Below, piece by piece: positions 63,944 through 64,000 of a DNA stretch of 64,000 nucleotides. Positions within the stretch are counted from its first letter, which is position 1; each line of letters opens with the position of its first letter. The DNA is from AC-49 sp963766605 (GTDB lineage: Bacteria > Actinomycetota > Thermoleophilia > Solirubrobacterales > Solirubrobacteraceae): positions 62,001 to 126,000 of the forward strand of contig CAVYAT010000001.1 of the NCBI GenBank assembly GCA_963766605.1, in the 5' to 3' direction. A program made the position numbers and the translations under genes. Under the pieces are notes generated by a model that made no database searches, had not been told where the DNA came from, and was given only the letters and a program-made list of their open reading frames with translations.

Positions 63944-64000
63944 ATGTCCAGCGAAATCTCAGCTCGCCCCCTCCCACCCGGCGTCAGCGAGGAACAACTC
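63944..64000 (+). CDS. Start of a gene running off the right edge
   Basis: ATG 63944 opens MSSEISARPLPPGVSEEQL to the edge of the window. The divergent position from the oxidoreductase gene and the natural N-terminal look support it. Too little is visible to name a family. Confidence 0.5.
   Translation, partial: MSSEISARPLPPGVSEEQL

Overview
The window is about 64 kb of uniformly high-GC DNA. It looks like an actinobacterium, probably of the Thermoleophilia/Solirubrobacterales (Conexibacter-like) type. The clues are short collagen-like surface proteins with a GGTSYAA N-terminus, GTG starts, 4-bp ATGA/GTGA overlaps inside operons, an actinobacterial-type initiator tRNA, and generous acyl-CoA, SDR and flavin-dependent monooxygenase catabolism. 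Genus assignment is inference.

Left chromosomal arm (1-12406). A secreted Ig-like protein runs off the left edge. It is followed by a scrap-yard of decayed duplicates: an SSB pseudogene, a second copy of the secreted protein's 5' end and an NmrA-like tail. A tightly coupled six-gene minus-strand operon (8379 to 2988) then encodes two SDRs, an NTF2-like protein, a luciferase-like monooxygenase, an alpha/beta hydrolase and an SMP-30 lactonase-like protein. It reads like an alcohol-ketone-lactone catabolic route. An EEP pseudogene, a secreted HNH-like/excalibur nuclease, an HD-domain hydrolase and two small unknowns complete the arm.

Integrated region (12407-53387). An intact tRNA-fMet gene lies at 53388-53461 (minus strand). 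Exact 42-bp copies of its 3' end recur at 12407 and 23321, and each copy is followed within 300 bp by a tyrosine integrase gene or an excisionase plus integrase remnant. The simplest reading is two elements inserted in tandem at one tRNA. Element A (12407-23320) carries an integrase, a TacA/TacT-like toxin-antitoxin pair, SSB, a secreted protein-arginine deiminase divergent from an HxlR regulator, a two-component system, a seven-bladed secreted propeller and an ArsM-like methyltransferase. Element B (23321-53387) is the fossil of a conjugative element, with a TraG/VirD4 coupling protein, a heavily frameshifted MobF relaxase-helicase, a third integrase and a consensus LexA box. It carries two cargo systems: an E1-like (ThiF)/DUF4407 operon with two tiny proteins, and a large defence operon.

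The defence operon (53027 to 41432, minus strand) encodes, in transcription order, a double-GHKL ATPase with a histidine-kinase-like HEF motif, a receiver-like protein, a C5 cytosine methyltransferase, Vsr, a MutL/MORC-type ATPase, a PD-(D/E)XK protein and a Z1 superfamily-II helicase/ATPase. The methyltransferase appears to carry one frameshift and the double-GHKL gene two. These are either assembly errors, slippage switches or real decay.

Right chromosomal arm (53462-64000). This holds two collagen-like surface proteins, a fatty-acyl catabolic operon (two MaoC-like hydratases, acyl-CoA dehydrogenase, long-chain acyl-CoA synthetase, TetR), an NAD-dependent epimerase with a nitronate-monooxygenase-like flavoprotein, a 49-bp REP-like palindrome, a carboxymuconolactone-decarboxylase family protein divergent from a second HxlR regulator, and a zinc-independent quinone oxidoreductase. 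No rRNA, CRISPR array or complete insertion sequence was seen.
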